In this document: piece by piece, positions 1-8,376 of the stretch | How positions within the stretch are numbered: position 1 is the first letter of the stretch | Layout: the number at the start of each line of letters is the position of its first letter | Assembly (NCBI GenBank): GCA_027943245.1 | Contig: JANDJZ010001746.1 | Coordinates: 1-64,000, forward strand | Direction: 5' to 3' | Origin: Acanthamoeba sp. SK_2022b | Taxonomy: Eukaryota; Discosea; Longamoebia; Acanthamoebidae | DNA length: 64,000 bases | Made by a program: the position numbers and the translations under genes | The notes under the pieces: generated by a model | What the model saw: the letters and a program-made list of their open reading frames with translations, nothing else | What the model was told of the DNA's origin: nothing | Database searches by the model: none

Positions 1-914
1 CGGCGATGAGCAGCCACGACGCGCTGATGGTGGCCAACGGCATCACCACGGTACTGGACGCGGTTGCGATCGGCGACGTGCGCGACGGCGGCCACCGGCT
101 GGAAAACCTGCAGAAGATGATCGACGCGGTGATCCACAGCCAGCGCGCCGGGGTGAACCGCGCCGAGCACCGGCTGCACCTGCGCTGCGAGCTGCCGCAC
201 GAGAGCACCCTGCCGCTGTTCGAACAGCTGATGGACAAGCCGGGCGTGTCGCTGGTATCGCTGATGGACCATTCGCCGGGCCAGCGCCAGTTCGCCTCAC
301 GCGAAAAATACCGCGAATACTATCAGGGCAAATACCACCTCAACGACCAGCAGATGAGCGAGTACGAGGAGCAGCAGGTCGCCCTGTCCGCCCGCTGGGC
401 AGCGCCGAACCGCGAGGCGATCGCCGCCCACTGCCGCGCGCGCCGCATCTCGCTGGCCAGCCATGACGACGCCACCGCCGCACACGTGGCCGAGTCCTGC
501 GCGCTGGGCAGCGCCATTGCCGAGTTCCCCACCACCGAGGCGGCCGCCCGCGCCTCGCACCAGCAGGGCCTGCAGGTGCTGATGGGCGCGCCGAACATCG
601 TGCGCGGCGGTTCTCACTCCGGCAACGTGGCGGCGCACCACCTGGCGGCGCTGGGGGTGCTGGATATTCTCTCTTCCGATTATTACCCGGCCAGCCTGCT
701 GGACGCGGCGTTTCGCCTCGCGGCGGACGAGCGCAACGCCTACGATCTGCCCCAGGCGGTGCGCATGATCACCCGCAACCCGGCGCGGGCGCTGGATCTG
801 CAGGATCGCGGCACCCTCGCCGAAGGGCTGCGGGCGGATCTGGTGCTGGCGCGGCCGCACGGCGAGCACGTTTACGTGCAGAACGTGTGGCGCCAGGGCA
901 GGCAGGTGTTCTGA
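1..914 (+). CDS. phnM: PhnM, ribose 1-methylphosphonate 5-triphosphate diphosphohydrolase (5' end outside window)
   Basis: This is the C-terminal ~303 residues of PhnM, which releases pyrophosphate from alpha-D-ribose 1-methylphosphonate 5-triphosphate in the cytosolic C-P lyase pathway. The frame is open from base 3. The first visible Met follows Ala in an AMSSHDAL context that is internal in E. coli PhnM, so about 75 N-terminal residues, including the first metal-binding histidines, lie upstream. Amidohydrolase-family motifs seen include LVSLMDHSPGQRQF, a LASHDDAT metal-ligand segment, a GAPNIVRGGSHSGN loop and a late LDILSSDYYPAS motif. Its stop overlaps the phnN start by one base (TGATG), so the two are probably translationally coupled. 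Identity is secure; only the truncation limits it. Confidence 0.96.
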   Translation, partial: AMSSHDALMVANGITTVLDAVAIGDVRDGGHRLENLQKMIDAVIHSQRAGVNRAEHRLHLRCELPHESTLPLFEQLMDKPGVSLVSLMDHSPGQRQFASREKYREYYQGKYHLNDQQMSEYEEQQVALSARWAAPNREAIAAHCRARRISLASHDDATAAHVAESCALGSAIAEFPTTEAAARASHQQGLQVLMGAPNIVRGGSHSGNVAAHHLAALGVLDILSSDYYPASLLDAAFRLAADERNAYDLPQAVRMITRNPARALDLQDRGTLAEGLRADLVLARPHGEHVYVQNVWRQGRQVF

Positions 915-1483
915 TGGCGCGGCTCATCTATCTGATGGGGCCTTCCGGCGCAGGCAAGGACAGCCTGCTGGCCGCGCTGCGGGCCGACGCCGACCGCGCG
1001 CCGCTGGTGGCGCACCGTTACATCACCCGGCCGGCGGACGCCGGCTGCGAGAATCACATCGCGCTGAGCGAACCGGAATTTCTGCGCCGCCGCGCCAAGG
1101 GGCTGTTCGCGCTCGACTGGCAGGCGCATCAGCAGCACTACGCGTTCGGGATCGAAGTGGATCTTTGGCTGCTGCAGGGGATCGACGTGGCGGTCAACGG
1201 TTCGCGCGCCCACCTGCCGCAGGCGCAGCAGCGCTATGGTGCGCAGCTGCTGCCGGTGTGCCTGCAGGTCAGCACCGGGATCCTGCGCCGGCGCCTGCAG
1301 GATCGCGGGCGAGAAAGCGCCGAACAGATCGAGCAGCGGCTGGCGCGGGCGGCAGAATATCAGCAGAGTCTGCCCGCCGGCTGCCGGGTGCTGCACAACG
1401 ATGGCCCACTCGACGACACTCTGGCGGCGCTGCTGGCGCTGCTGCCCACCCCTACCCGACAAGCTCAGGACGCGACGCCATGA
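914..1483 (+). CDS. phnN: PhnN, ribose 1,5-bisphosphate phosphokinase
   Basis: PhnN phosphorylates ribose 1,5-bisphosphate to PRPP, returning the ribose carrier of C-P lyase to nucleotide metabolism. The 189-residue protein opens with a Walker A loop, GPSGAGKD (residues 8-15), and has the guanylate-kinase-like RYITRPAD segment. The ATG at 914 is chosen because it overlaps the phnM stop and puts the P-loop at the usual distance from the N-terminus; an upstream in-frame ATG at 887 lies inside phnM and is less likely. The stop overlaps the next gene by four bases (ATGA), giving a tightly packed operon. Confidence 0.94.
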   Translation: MARLIYLMGPSGAGKDSLLAALRADADRAPLVAHRYITRPADAGCENHIALSEPEFLRRRAKGLFALDWQAHQQHYAFGIEVDLWLLQGIDVAVNGSRAHLPQAQQRYGAQLLPVCLQVSTGILRRRLQDRGRESAEQIEQRLARAAEYQQSLPAGCRVLHNDGPLDDTLAALLALLPTPTRQAQDATP

Positions 1484-2082
1484 ACGACTTTGCCCAGCCG
1501 AAAATCGGCGACAACGTGACCCTTAACCGCACCCGGCTCGGCCAATATGTGCATCTGGCCGACGATGCGATCCTGGAAGAGGTGGACATGGGGGACTACT
1601 CCTACACCGCCGGGCACAACCAGATCTTTTACGCCACCATCGGCCAGTTCGTCTCCATCGCCTCCTATGCGCGCATCAATCCCGGCAACCACCCGACCTA
1701 CCAGCGCATCGCGCAGCACCACTTTACCTACCGCGCCTCTGAATACGGGCTGGGGGAAGACGACGCGGCGTTCTTCGACTGGCGGCGCGAGCACCACGTC
1801 ACCGTCGGCCACGACGTGTGGATCGGCCATAACGCCATCCTGATGCCGGGCGTCAGCGTCGGCAACGGCGCGGTGATCGGCAGCGCGGCGGTGGTCACCA
1901 AGGACGTGGAGCCTTACAGCATCGTCGCCGGCGTGGCGGCCAAGAAGATCGGCATGCGCTTTGACGACGCGCTGATAGAACGCATCGAACGCAGCCAGTG
2001 GTGGCACTGGGATCACGCCACGCTGCAGGCGCGGCTGGCGGATTTTCGCGACATCAACCGCTTCGCGGAGAAGTACCTTTAA
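1480..2082 (+). CDS. Hexapeptide-repeat acyltransferase of the phosphonate (phn) operon
   Basis: This 200-residue left-handed beta-helix acyltransferase has repeated hexapeptide turns along its length; the clearest stretch is HVTVGHDVWIGHNAILMPGV, followed by VGNGAVIGSAAVVTKDVEPYS and the xenobiotic-acetyltransferase-like ending IVAGVAAKKIG. It belongs to the DapH/DapD/GlmU-related group found in phn operons. E. coli has the unrelated GNAT acetyltransferase phnO at this position between phnN and phnP, so an analogous role, N-acylation of aminoalkylphosphonates, is inferred from position and not shown by the sequence. The start overlaps the phnN stop; a longer in-frame reading from 1165 is antisense-like noise inside phnN. 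The acyl acceptor is unknown. Confidence 0.85.
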   Translation: MNDFAQPKIGDNVTLNRTRLGQYVHLADDAILEEVDMGDYSYTAGHNQIFYATIGQFVSIASYARINPGNHPTYQRIAQHHFTYRASEYGLGEDDAAFFDWRREHHVTVGHDVWIGHNAILMPGVSVGNGAVIGSAAVVTKDVEPYSIVAGVAAKKIGMRFDDALIERIERSQWWHWDHATLQARLADFRDINRFAEKYL

Positions 2083-2094
2083 CGGAGGGGAGCG

Positions 2095-2877
2095 ATGCAA
2101 CTGACCTTTCTCGGCACCGGCGGCGCGCAGCAGGTGCCGGTGTTCGGCTGCGACTGCCTGATCTGCCAACGGGCGCGGCGCGAGCCGGCATTTCGGCGGC
2201 GAGCGTGCAGCGCCATGCTTAACTATCAGGGGGAAACGACCTTATTGGATGCGGGATTGCCGGCTTTGGAGCGGCGATTTTCGGCGGGGCAAATTCAACG
2301 TTTTTTACTGACACATTACCACATGGATCACGTTCAGGGGTTATTTCCTTTGCGTTGGGGGTGCGGAAATTCCATTCCGGTGTATGGCCCGCCGGATGAA
2401 CAGGGCTGCGACGACCTGTTCAAACACCCCGGCATTCTGGTGTTTCAGCCGCCGCTGGCGCCCTTTGCCACCGTCGAGCTGGGCGGCATGCGCATCACCC
2501 CGCTGCCGCTGCAACACTCCAAACTGACCCACGGTTATCTGATCCAGGCGGCGGGCGCTTCGCTGGCCTACCTGACCGACACCGTCGGCCTGCCGCCGGC
2601 TACCGCCGACTATCTGCAAAACGTGGCGCTGGATCTGCTGGTGCTCGATTGCAGCCTGCCGCCGCAGCCGCAGGCGCCGCGCAACCACAACGATCTGACC
2701 CGCGCGCAGGAGACGCAGCGGTTGCTGCAGCCCAAACGCACGCTGCTGACGCACATCAGCCATCATCTCGATCTGTGGCTGCTGGACAACGAACTGCCCG
2801 CCGGGCTGGAGCTGGCGTTCGATCACCTCAGCGTCAGCCTCGGTAGCAGTGCAGCCGATCCGACTCCAGCACCCTGA
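2095..2877 (+). CDS. phnP: PhnP, phosphoribosyl 1,2-cyclic phosphate phosphodiesterase
   Basis: PhnP opens 5-phosphoribosyl 1,2-cyclic phosphate to ribose 1,5-bisphosphate, the substrate of PhnN. It is a 260-residue metallo-beta-lactamase-fold enzyme. The signature THYHMDHVQG carries the HxHxDH metal ligands, and further ligands are in LTDTVG, LDCSL and LLTHISHHLD. An N-terminal CDCLICQRA cluster matches the structural zinc site of the family. A GGAGGGGA ribosome-binding site precedes the ATG by about six bases. It ends the phn operon here. Its last 44 bases overlap convergently with yraR on the opposite strand, leaving no room for an intergenic terminator. Confidence 0.95.
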   Translation: MQLTFLGTGGAQQVPVFGCDCLICQRARREPAFRRRACSAMLNYQGETTLLDAGLPALERRFSAGQIQRFLLTHYHMDHVQGLFPLRWGCGNSIPVYGPPDEQGCDDLFKHPGILVFQPPLAPFATVELGGMRITPLPLQHSKLTHGYLIQAAGASLAYLTDTVGLPPATADYLQNVALDLLVLDCSLPPQPQAPRNHNDLTRAQETQRLLQPKRTLLTHISHHLDLWLLDNELPAGLELAFDHLSVSLGSSAADPTPAP

Positions 2878-3466
2878 CCCCTTCGCCCGGCGTGAACGCT
2901 TGCTGCAGCAGCGTTTGCGCCACGTCTTTGGCGGAGACGACGCGCCATTTGCCGGGCAGCAGCCTGAACAGCGGCAGCGTGAGGCGCTCCATCAGGCGCG
3001 GCGCAGGGCGATCCCCCACCAGCATAGAAGGCCGCACCAGCGTCAGGCGCGGCCAGTGCTGTTCGCGCAGCGCCTGCTCCATCTCGCCTTTGGTGCGGTT
3101 ATACAGGAAGGTGGAATCCGCGTTGGCGCCCAGCGCGCTCACCACCAGACAGTGCTGCGCCCCCAAGCGGCGGCCGGTCAGCGCGCTCTCCACCACCAGT
3201 TGATAATCGACGTAGCGGAAGGCATCGGCGCTGCCCGCCGCCCGGCGGGTGGTGCCCAGGCAGCAGAACACCAGATCGACCGGCTGCTGCAGGCTACTCA
3301 GCAGCTCGAACAACGCATCGCCGACCGGGTTGGTCAGCTTGCCGTGCGGCGGCAGCGGCGTGCGCGTCGGCGCCACGATGGCCGTTATCTGCGGATCGCT
3401 TTGCAACCGCTGCAACAACTCGCGCCCCACCAACCCGGTTGCGCCGACTAACAGTGCTCGCGCCAT
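2834..3466 (-). CDS. yraR: YraR-like NAD(P)-binding epimerase/dehydratase-family protein
   Basis: This is a 210-residue Rossmann protein of the atypical SDR type. The N-terminal ALLVGATGLVGREL is the dinucleotide-binding glycine motif. Downstream are FCCLGTTRRAAGS and YNRTKGEME, the latter in the place of the SDR YxxxK motif. It matches E. coli YraR in length and motifs and keeps its position next to yhbP. The ATG at 3466 has a GGGAGA ribosome-binding site; a start seven codons upstream is possible but lacks one. Substrate and role are unknown. Confidence 0.85.
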   Translation of the reverse strand: MARALLVGATGLVGRELLQRLQSDPQITAIVAPTRTPLPPHGKLTNPVGDALFELLSSLQQPVDLVFCCLGTTRRAAGSADAFRYVDYQLVVESALTGRRLGAQHCLVVSALGANADSTFLYNRTKGEMEQALREQHWPRLTLVRPSMLVGDRPAPRLMERLTLPLFRLLPGKWRVVSAKDVAQTLLQQAFTPGEGVRVLESDRLHCYRG

Positions 3467-3496
3467 GCAATCTCCCGTTGTAATCAATACGTCAAC

Positions 3497-3937
3497 TTAA
3501 AGTATAGACCGCGCCCAATGCAGCTTCTTGCCGAAGCCGAGGGTGTTGTCGGTCATCTTCACCTCGTGCAGATCCAGCCGCCAAACCGAGGCCTTCATCG
3601 CCCTGGCGATCGGGAAGCGCTTGCAGTAACGCGCGCGCGCCGCCTCGGCTTCTTCGCCGCTCAGCAGCACCGCCTCGGCGCGATACTGCACGCCGCGGAT
3701 CAGCGCGATGCTTTTCGGCTTCGGCGCGATGGTGCCAACCACCCGGCCGTTGTTCAGCATCAGCCCGCCGTGGCGGGTGTGCGGTTCGGTCATCAGCCAC
3801 AGCGCCATCGTCGCGGCGTCGAACACGTAAAAACAGTTGGCGCACCACATGTCGAGGCCGTCGCCGGCGCACAGCGTCAAGACGTGTTGTTTGCCGATGA
3901 AATCCGCAATCTGCTGCCGTTGTTCTGGGGTATTCAA
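3497..3937 (-). CDS. yhbP: YhbP family (UPF0306), FMN-binding split-barrel-like protein
   Basis: This 146-residue protein resembles E. coli YhbP throughout, including the segment [20 protein letters not shown] near the start and the C-terminal [14 protein letters not shown]. The family has the pyridoxamine 5'-phosphate oxidase-like split barrel, but its reaction is not known. It lies 30 bp upstream of yraR in the same direction, as in E. coli. In E. coli yhbQ is the next neighbour; here the ornithine decarboxylase module has been placed between them. Confidence 0.88.
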   Translation of the reverse strand: MNTPEQRQQIADFIGKQHVLTLCAGDGLDMWCANCFYVFDAATMALWLMTEPHTRHGGLMLNNGRVVGTIAPKPKSIALIRGVQYRAEAVLLSGEEAEAARARYCKRFPIARAMKASVWRLDLHEVKMTDNTLGFGKKLHWARSIL

Positions 3938-4370
3938 GGTTGCTCGCCTCCCTGTTCACTCACTTCATCTTACCCTGCGTTGTTGAGGCGAGTCACAAAT
4001 AACGATAATCATCAAAAACCAAAAGTGAATATAAAAACACAATAAATGCATTTTTATTAATTTAAGCCCGAAGCGGATTTATAACATAAAAAATACAAGA
4101 CGGATTTATTTGATCGTTATGCAACCGGTTAATCGCGCGATTTTATTTTTCCTATCCTGACGGCATGCAAAATTAGCGCACCGCCCCGGTACCGATTAGC
4201 AATTCGTTTACATGCCTGTTAGCCCGCCTGAACGCTGTTTATGCAACCCACTGCATAACAGGTGAATAGTTATTTATAAACACCGGCATTTATGTGACTT
4301 TCATCACGATTTCTAGCTCACCTTGCGTTAAAATAGCGCCATCTTTTCACTCAGCAAGGTGGATTAGAAA
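3938..4370 (+). promoter_or_regulatory. AT-rich regulatory region of the speFL-speF-potE operon with candidate CRP class II promoter
   Basis: This 433-bp region has no gene. A near-consensus CRP site, TGTGA-N6-TCACG, lies at 4293-4308, centred at about 4300.5. A TAAAAT -10 hexamer at 4329-4334 puts the probable start of transcription near 4341, so the CRP site is centred about 41 bp upstream, the geometry of a class II CRP-activated promoter with no good -35 box. The transcript would start about 30 nt before speFL. The rest is AT-rich and also holds the promoter side of yhbP. The site is seen; regulation is inferred. Confidence 0.6.
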
Positions 4371-4475
4371 ATGGAAAACAATAACCGAAAAATGGCGCAT
4401 ATCAGGCGCACAACCCATATTATGATGATGGCTCATCGCAGCTGCTTTAGCTTCGCATTCTTCAACTACAGATAA
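4371..4475 (+). CDS. speFL: SpeFL, 34-residue ornithine-sensing leader (arrest) peptide
   Basis: This 34-codon ORF begins MENNNRKMAHIRRTTHI and ends FFNYR, and its start, length and key residues match the speFL (orf34) leader of E. coli and Salmonella. Conserved residues include H10-I11-R12-R13, T15-H16-I17, H22-R23, F26, F28, F30-F31-N32 and the terminal R34. In those bacteria the nascent peptide stalls the ribosome when ornithine occupies the exit tunnel, which prevents Rho-dependent termination and exposes the speF ribosome-binding site. An AAGGTGGA ribosome-binding site lies 8-15 bases upstream of the ATG. Position, 273 bp before speF, and length support the call strongly. Confidence 0.93.
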   Translation: MENNNRKMAHIRRTTHIMMMAHRSCFSFAFFNYR

Positions 4476-4748
4476 CCCTCCCCCCTCGCTCTTACGCCGT
4501 TAATAAGAGTGTCATTGCGTTTTTATTTATTCTCCGCACGCCGGTGATAATATCTCTTTCTCGCTAACCGGGAAGGACACGCAATTCATTTTAATTTCGG
4601 CCAAGCGCATCCAAGCTAAATAAAATAGCGAACACAGTTAATGCCTTTCGGCATCACTGGGTTCTCGCACACCTTTATTTTCGTGAAGGCGTTAACGGCA
4701 AATGGAATTATTTGCCGGCGGACTGCCTTTGCCTGAAGAATGAGAAAA
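4476..4748 (+). promoter_or_regulatory. speF leader RNA between arrest peptide and speF start
   Basis: This untranslated leader begins with a C-rich stretch just after the speFL stop (CCCTCCCCCCTCGCTC), fitting a Rho-loading site. It holds several small inverted repeats: CTCTTA/TAAGAG near 4490-4512, ATGCC/GGCAT near 4641-4654, and a perfect 8-bp stem CGGCAAAT/ATTTGCCG at 4696-4703 and 4710-4717 just upstream of the speF ribosome-binding site (TGAAGAA, 4734-4740). The last hairpin is placed to affect speF initiation. The ornithine-dependent switch is established for E. coli; the pairings here are my reading. Confidence 0.6.
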
Positions 4749-6911
4749 ATGAAAAAATTAAAAATTGCCGCCAACACCCAAACCCTCGGCTGCTTTGAAA
4801 CTGAACGCGACATCGTCGATGTGCATCACAGCGATTTTAATGACGTCGCCGCCATCGTGCTGTCGGTAGACGACGTCGCGCAAGGTATGTTGGCGCGCAT
4901 CGAAGAGCACGGCCTGAACATTCCGCTGTTCGTCGCCGTGTGCTGCGAAGAAGAGTTGGATAACGCCGTATTGCCGGCGCTGCACGGCGTGTTTGAGCTG
5001 TGCGGCAAGAATACCCAGTTCTACGGCAAACAGCTGGAGGCTGCCGCCGCCAAATATGAGAGCGAGCTGCTGCCACCGTTCTTCAACACGCTGACGCAAT
5101 ACGTAGAAATGGGCAACGCCACCTTCGCCTGCCCCGGCCACCAGGGCGGCGAGTTCTTCCGCAAACACCCGGCGGGCCGCCAGTTCTTCGACTTCTACGG
5201 CGAAACGCTTTTCCGCTCCGACATGTGCAACGCCGACGTCAAACTGGGCGATCTGTTGATCCACGAAGGCGCGCCTTGCGCCGCGCAGCAGCACGCCGCC
5301 AAGGTGTTCAACGCCGACAAGACCTACTTCGTGCTCAACGGCACCTCGGCCTCGAACAAGGTGGCAACCAACGCCCTGCTGACGCGCGGCGATCTGGTGC
5401 TGTTCGACCGCAACAACCATAAATCCAACCACCACGGCGCGTTGATCCAGGCCGGTGCCACGCCGGTTTACCTGGAAACCGCCCGCAACCCGTTCGGCTT
5501 TATCGGCGGCATCGACGCGCACTGCTTCGACGAACGCTACCTGCGCCAACAGATCCGCGAAGTGGCGCCGGAACGCGCCAACGAAGCCCGCCCGTTCCGC
5601 CTGGCGATCATCCAGCTCGGCACCTACGACGGCACCATCTACAACGCCCGCCAGGTGGTCGACAAGATTGGCCACCTGTGCGATTACATCCTGTTCGACT
5701 CCGCCTGGGTGGGCTATGAGCAGTTCATTCCGATGATGAAAGACTGCTCGCCGCTGCTGCTGGAGCTGAACGAAAACGATCCCGGCATCATCGTCACCCA
5801 GTCGGTGCACAAACAGCAGGCCGGTTTCTCGCAGACCTCGCAGATCCACAAAAAAGATAAGCACATCAAGGGCCAGAGCCGCTACTGCAACCACAAGCGC
5901 TTCAACAACGCCTTTATGCTGCACGCCTCCACCAGCCCGTTCTATCCGCTGTTCGCCGCGCTGGACGTCAATGCCAAGATGCACGAGGGCAAAAGCGGCC
6001 AGCGCCTGTGGCAGGAGTGCGTGCGCGTGGGGATCGAAGCGCGCAAAATGCTGCTGGACACCTGCACGATGATCAAACCGTTCGTGCCGGATCAGATCGA
6101 CGGCAAACCGTGGCAGGCCTATGACACCGCGGCGATGGCCAACGATCTGCGCTTCTTCAACTTCGTGCCCGGCGAGAAATGGCACGCCTTTGAGGGCTAT
6201 GCCGAATCGCAGTACTTCGTCGATCCGTGCAAACTGCTGCTCACCACGCCGGGCATCGATACCGCCACCGGCAGCTACAGCGAATTCGGCATCCCGGCGA
6301 CCATTCTGGCCAACTACCTGCGCGAAAACGGCATCGTGCCGGAAAAATGCGATCTCAACTCGATCCTGTTCCTGCTGACGCCGGCGGAAGACATCGCCAA
6401 GATGCAGCATCTGGTGGCCCTGATCGCCCGCTTCGAGAAGCACATCGAGCAGAACTCCCTGCTCAGCGAGGTGCTGCCTGCGGTCTATAAAAACCACCAG
6501 CAGCGCTACAAAAACTACACCATCCGCCAGCTGTGCCAGGAAATGCACGACCTTTACGTCAGCTACGACGTTAAAGAGCTGCAAAAAGAGATGTTCCGCA
6601 AAAGTTATTTCCCGCGCGTGGTGATGAACCCGCAGGACGCCAATACCGAGTTCGTGCGCGGCAATGTGGAATTGGTCTCGCTGGCTAAAGCCGAGGGCCG
6701 CATCGCCGCCGAAGGCGCCCTGCCTTATCCGCCGGGCGTGCTGTGCGTGGTGCCCGGTGAAATTTGGGGCGGCGCCGCGCAGCGTTATTTCCTGGCATTG
6801 GAAGAAGGCATCAACTTATTGCCGGGATTCGCGCCGGAATTGCAGGGCGTTTATATCCAACAGGATGAGGACGGCTGGAACCGCGCTTACGGCTACGTCA
6901 TGAAAAATTAA
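4749..6911 (+). CDS. speF: SpeF, inducible ornithine decarboxylase
   Basis: This PLP enzyme of the fold-I Orn/Lys/Arg decarboxylase family converts ornithine to putrescine and CO2, consuming a proton. It has 720 residues: an N-terminal wing domain (1-~105), the large PLP domain with CPGHQGGEFF, LNGTSASNK and DRNNHKSNHHGA, and a C-terminal domain with PYPPGVLCVVPGE. The Schiff-base lysine is K355 in SVHKQQAGF. The ATG at 4749 is preferred: a ribosome-binding site sits about ten bases before it, while the ATG at 4740 overlaps that site. With potE it forms the ornithine/putrescine acid-response module, controlled by the leader peptide upstream. Confidence 0.96.
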   Translation: MKKLKIAANTQTLGCFETERDIVDVHHSDFNDVAAIVLSVDDVAQGMLARIEEHGLNIPLFVAVCCEEELDNAVLPALHGVFELCGKNTQFYGKQLEAAAAKYESELLPPFFNTLTQYVEMGNATFACPGHQGGEFFRKHPAGRQFFDFYGETLFRSDMCNADVKLGDLLIHEGAPCAAQQHAAKVFNADKTYFVLNGTSASNKVATNALLTRGDLVLFDRNNHKSNHHGALIQAGATPVYLETARNPFGFIGGIDAHCFDERYLRQQIREVAPERANEARPFRLAIIQLGTYDGTIYNARQVVDKIGHLCDYILFDSAWVGYEQFIPMMKDCSPLLLELNENDPGIIVTQSVHKQQAGFSQTSQIHKKDKHIKGQSRYCNHKRFNNAFMLHASTSPFYPLFAALDVNAKMHEGKSGQRLWQECVRVGIEARKMLLDTCTMIKPFVPDQIDGKPWQAYDTAAMANDLRFFNFVPGEKWHAFEGYAESQYFVDPCKLLLTTPGIDTATGSYSEFGIPATILANYLRENGIVPEKCDLNSILFLLTPAEDIAKMQHLVALIARFEKHIEQNSLLSEVLPAVYKNHQQRYKNYTIRQLCQEMHDLYVSYDVKELQKEMFRKSYFPRVVMNPQDANTEFVRGNVELVSLAKAEGRIAAEGALPYPPGVLCVVPGEIWGGAAQRYFLALEEGINLLPGFAPELQGVYIQQDEDGWNRAYGYVMKN

Positions 6912-6921
6912 TCACCTTACG

Positions 6922-6945
6922 GGGCGGCGATGATTCTCGCCGCCC
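6922..6945 (+). terminator. speF-potE intercistronic hairpin (not a full terminator)
   Basis: A perfect 9-bp inverted repeat, GGGCGGCGA/TCGCCGCCC, flanks a 6-nt loop 10 bp after the speF stop. No run of T follows, so it is probably a stabilising or processing hairpin that sets the speF to potE ratio, not an intrinsic terminator. The remaining ~28 bp lead to the potE ribosome-binding site. Confidence 0.55.
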
Positions 6946-6973
6946 GGATCGCATCCTAAAAGAGAAAATGATC

Positions 6974-8290
6974 ATGAGTAAGTCCAATAATAAAATGGGG
7001 GTCGTGCAATTAACGATCCTGACCGCCGTGAATATGATGGGTTCCGGCATAATTATGCTGCCAACCAAGCTGGCCGAAGTGGGCACGATTTCGATCGTTT
7101 CCTGGCTGGTGACCGCCGTCGGCTCGATGGCACTGGCCTACGCGTTCGCTAAATGCGGCATGTTCAGCCGTAAATCCGGCGGCATGGGCGGCTACGCCGA
7201 ATACGCCTTCGGCAAATCAGGCAACTTTATGGCGAACTACACCTACGGCGTTTCGCTGCTGATCGCCAACATCGCCATCGCCATTTCCGCCGTCGGCTAC
7301 GGCACCGAGCTGTTTGGCGCTACGCTCAGCCCGCTCGGGATCTGTATCGCCACCATCGGCGTGCTGTGGCTTGCGACCGTCGCCAACTTCGGCGGTGCGC
7401 GCATCACCGGCAAAATCAGCGGTATCACCGTCTGGGGCGTGATCATCCCGGTGGTGGGCATCTCGGTTGTCGGCTGGTACTGGTTCAGCGGCAGCGCCTA
7501 CGTCGCCGCCTGGAACCCGCATCAGGTGCCGACCTTCGAAGCCATCGGCGCCTCGATCTCAATGACCCTGTGGGCGTTCCTGGGGCTGGAATCCGCCTGT
7601 GCCAACACCGACGTGGTGGAAAACCCGGAGCGCAACGTGCCGATCGCCGTACTGGGCGGCACCCTCAGCGCGGCGGTGATCTATATCGTTTCGACCAACG
7701 TGATCGCCGGCATCGTGCCGAATATGGATCTGGCCAACTCCACCGCCCCGTTTGGGCTGGCGTTCTCGCACATGTTCAACCCGACGGTCGGCAAGATCAT
7801 CATGGCGTTGATGGTCATGTCCTGCGTCGGCTCGCTGCTCGGCTGGCAGTTCACCATCGCTCAGGTGTTCAAATCCTCCGCCGACAGTGGCTTCTTCCCG
7901 AAAATCTTCTCCAAGCTGAGCAAGGCCGACGCGCCGGTTAAAGGCATGCTGACCATCGTCGTCATCCAGAGCGGCCTGTCGCTGATGACCATCAGCCCGT
8001 CGCTGAACAAGCAGTTCAACGTGCTGGTGAACCTGGCGGTGGTGACCAACATCATTCCTTACATCCTGTCGATGGCGGCGCTGGTCATTATTCAGAAAGT
8101 GGCGAAGGTGCCGGACAACAAGGCGCGTATCGCCAATATCATCGCAGGTATCGGCGCGCTGTACAGCTTCTATGCGCTCTACAGCTCCGGTGAGGAAGCG
8201 ATGATGTGGGGCGCCATCGCCACCTTCCTCGGCTGGACGCTGTACGGCATCGTCTCGCCGCGCTTCGAGCTGGCGGGAAAAAAGGGGTAA
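6974..8290 (+). CDS. potE: PotE, putrescine-ornithine antiporter
   Basis: PotE is an inner-membrane APC-superfamily antiporter that exchanges external ornithine for internal putrescine, the product of SpeF. The 438-residue protein has about 12 hydrophobic segments and the family motifs MMGSGIIMLP (TM1), KSGGMGGYAEYAFG, TLWAFLGLESACANTDVVENPERNVP and NIIPYILSMAALVI. It is nearly collinear with E. coli PotE. The ATG at 6974 is chosen for spacing from an AAGAGA ribosome-binding site; 6968 is the alternative and adds two residues. It is in the speF operon. Confidence 0.95.
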   Translation: MSKSNNKMGVVQLTILTAVNMMGSGIIMLPTKLAEVGTISIVSWLVTAVGSMALAYAFAKCGMFSRKSGGMGGYAEYAFGKSGNFMANYTYGVSLLIANIAIAISAVGYGTELFGATLSPLGICIATIGVLWLATVANFGGARITGKISGITVWGVIIPVVGISVVGWYWFSGSAYVAAWNPHQVPTFEAIGASISMTLWAFLGLESACANTDVVENPERNVPIAVLGGTLSAAVIYIVSTNVIAGIVPNMDLANSTAPFGLAFSHMFNPTVGKIIMALMVMSCVGSLLGWQFTIAQVFKSSADSGFFPKIFSKLSKADAPVKGMLTIVVIQSGLSLMTISPSLNKQFNVLVNLAVVTNIIPYILSMAALVIIQKVAKVPDNKARIANIIAGIGALYSFYALYSSGEEAMMWGAIATFLGWTLYGIVSPRFELAGKKG

Positions 8291-8376
8291 AGCGGTAAGG
8301 CACCGGCGGCCGGGGATGGGATTGTGATGGCGAACATGCCATCATACGCCGACCCTGGCCACCGAAACGGCGTACG

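Noticed and set aside
4616..4813. A 65-codon minus-strand frame
   Set aside because: It overlaps the speF leader and start in antisense and has no coding features; the leader RNA explains the sequence better.
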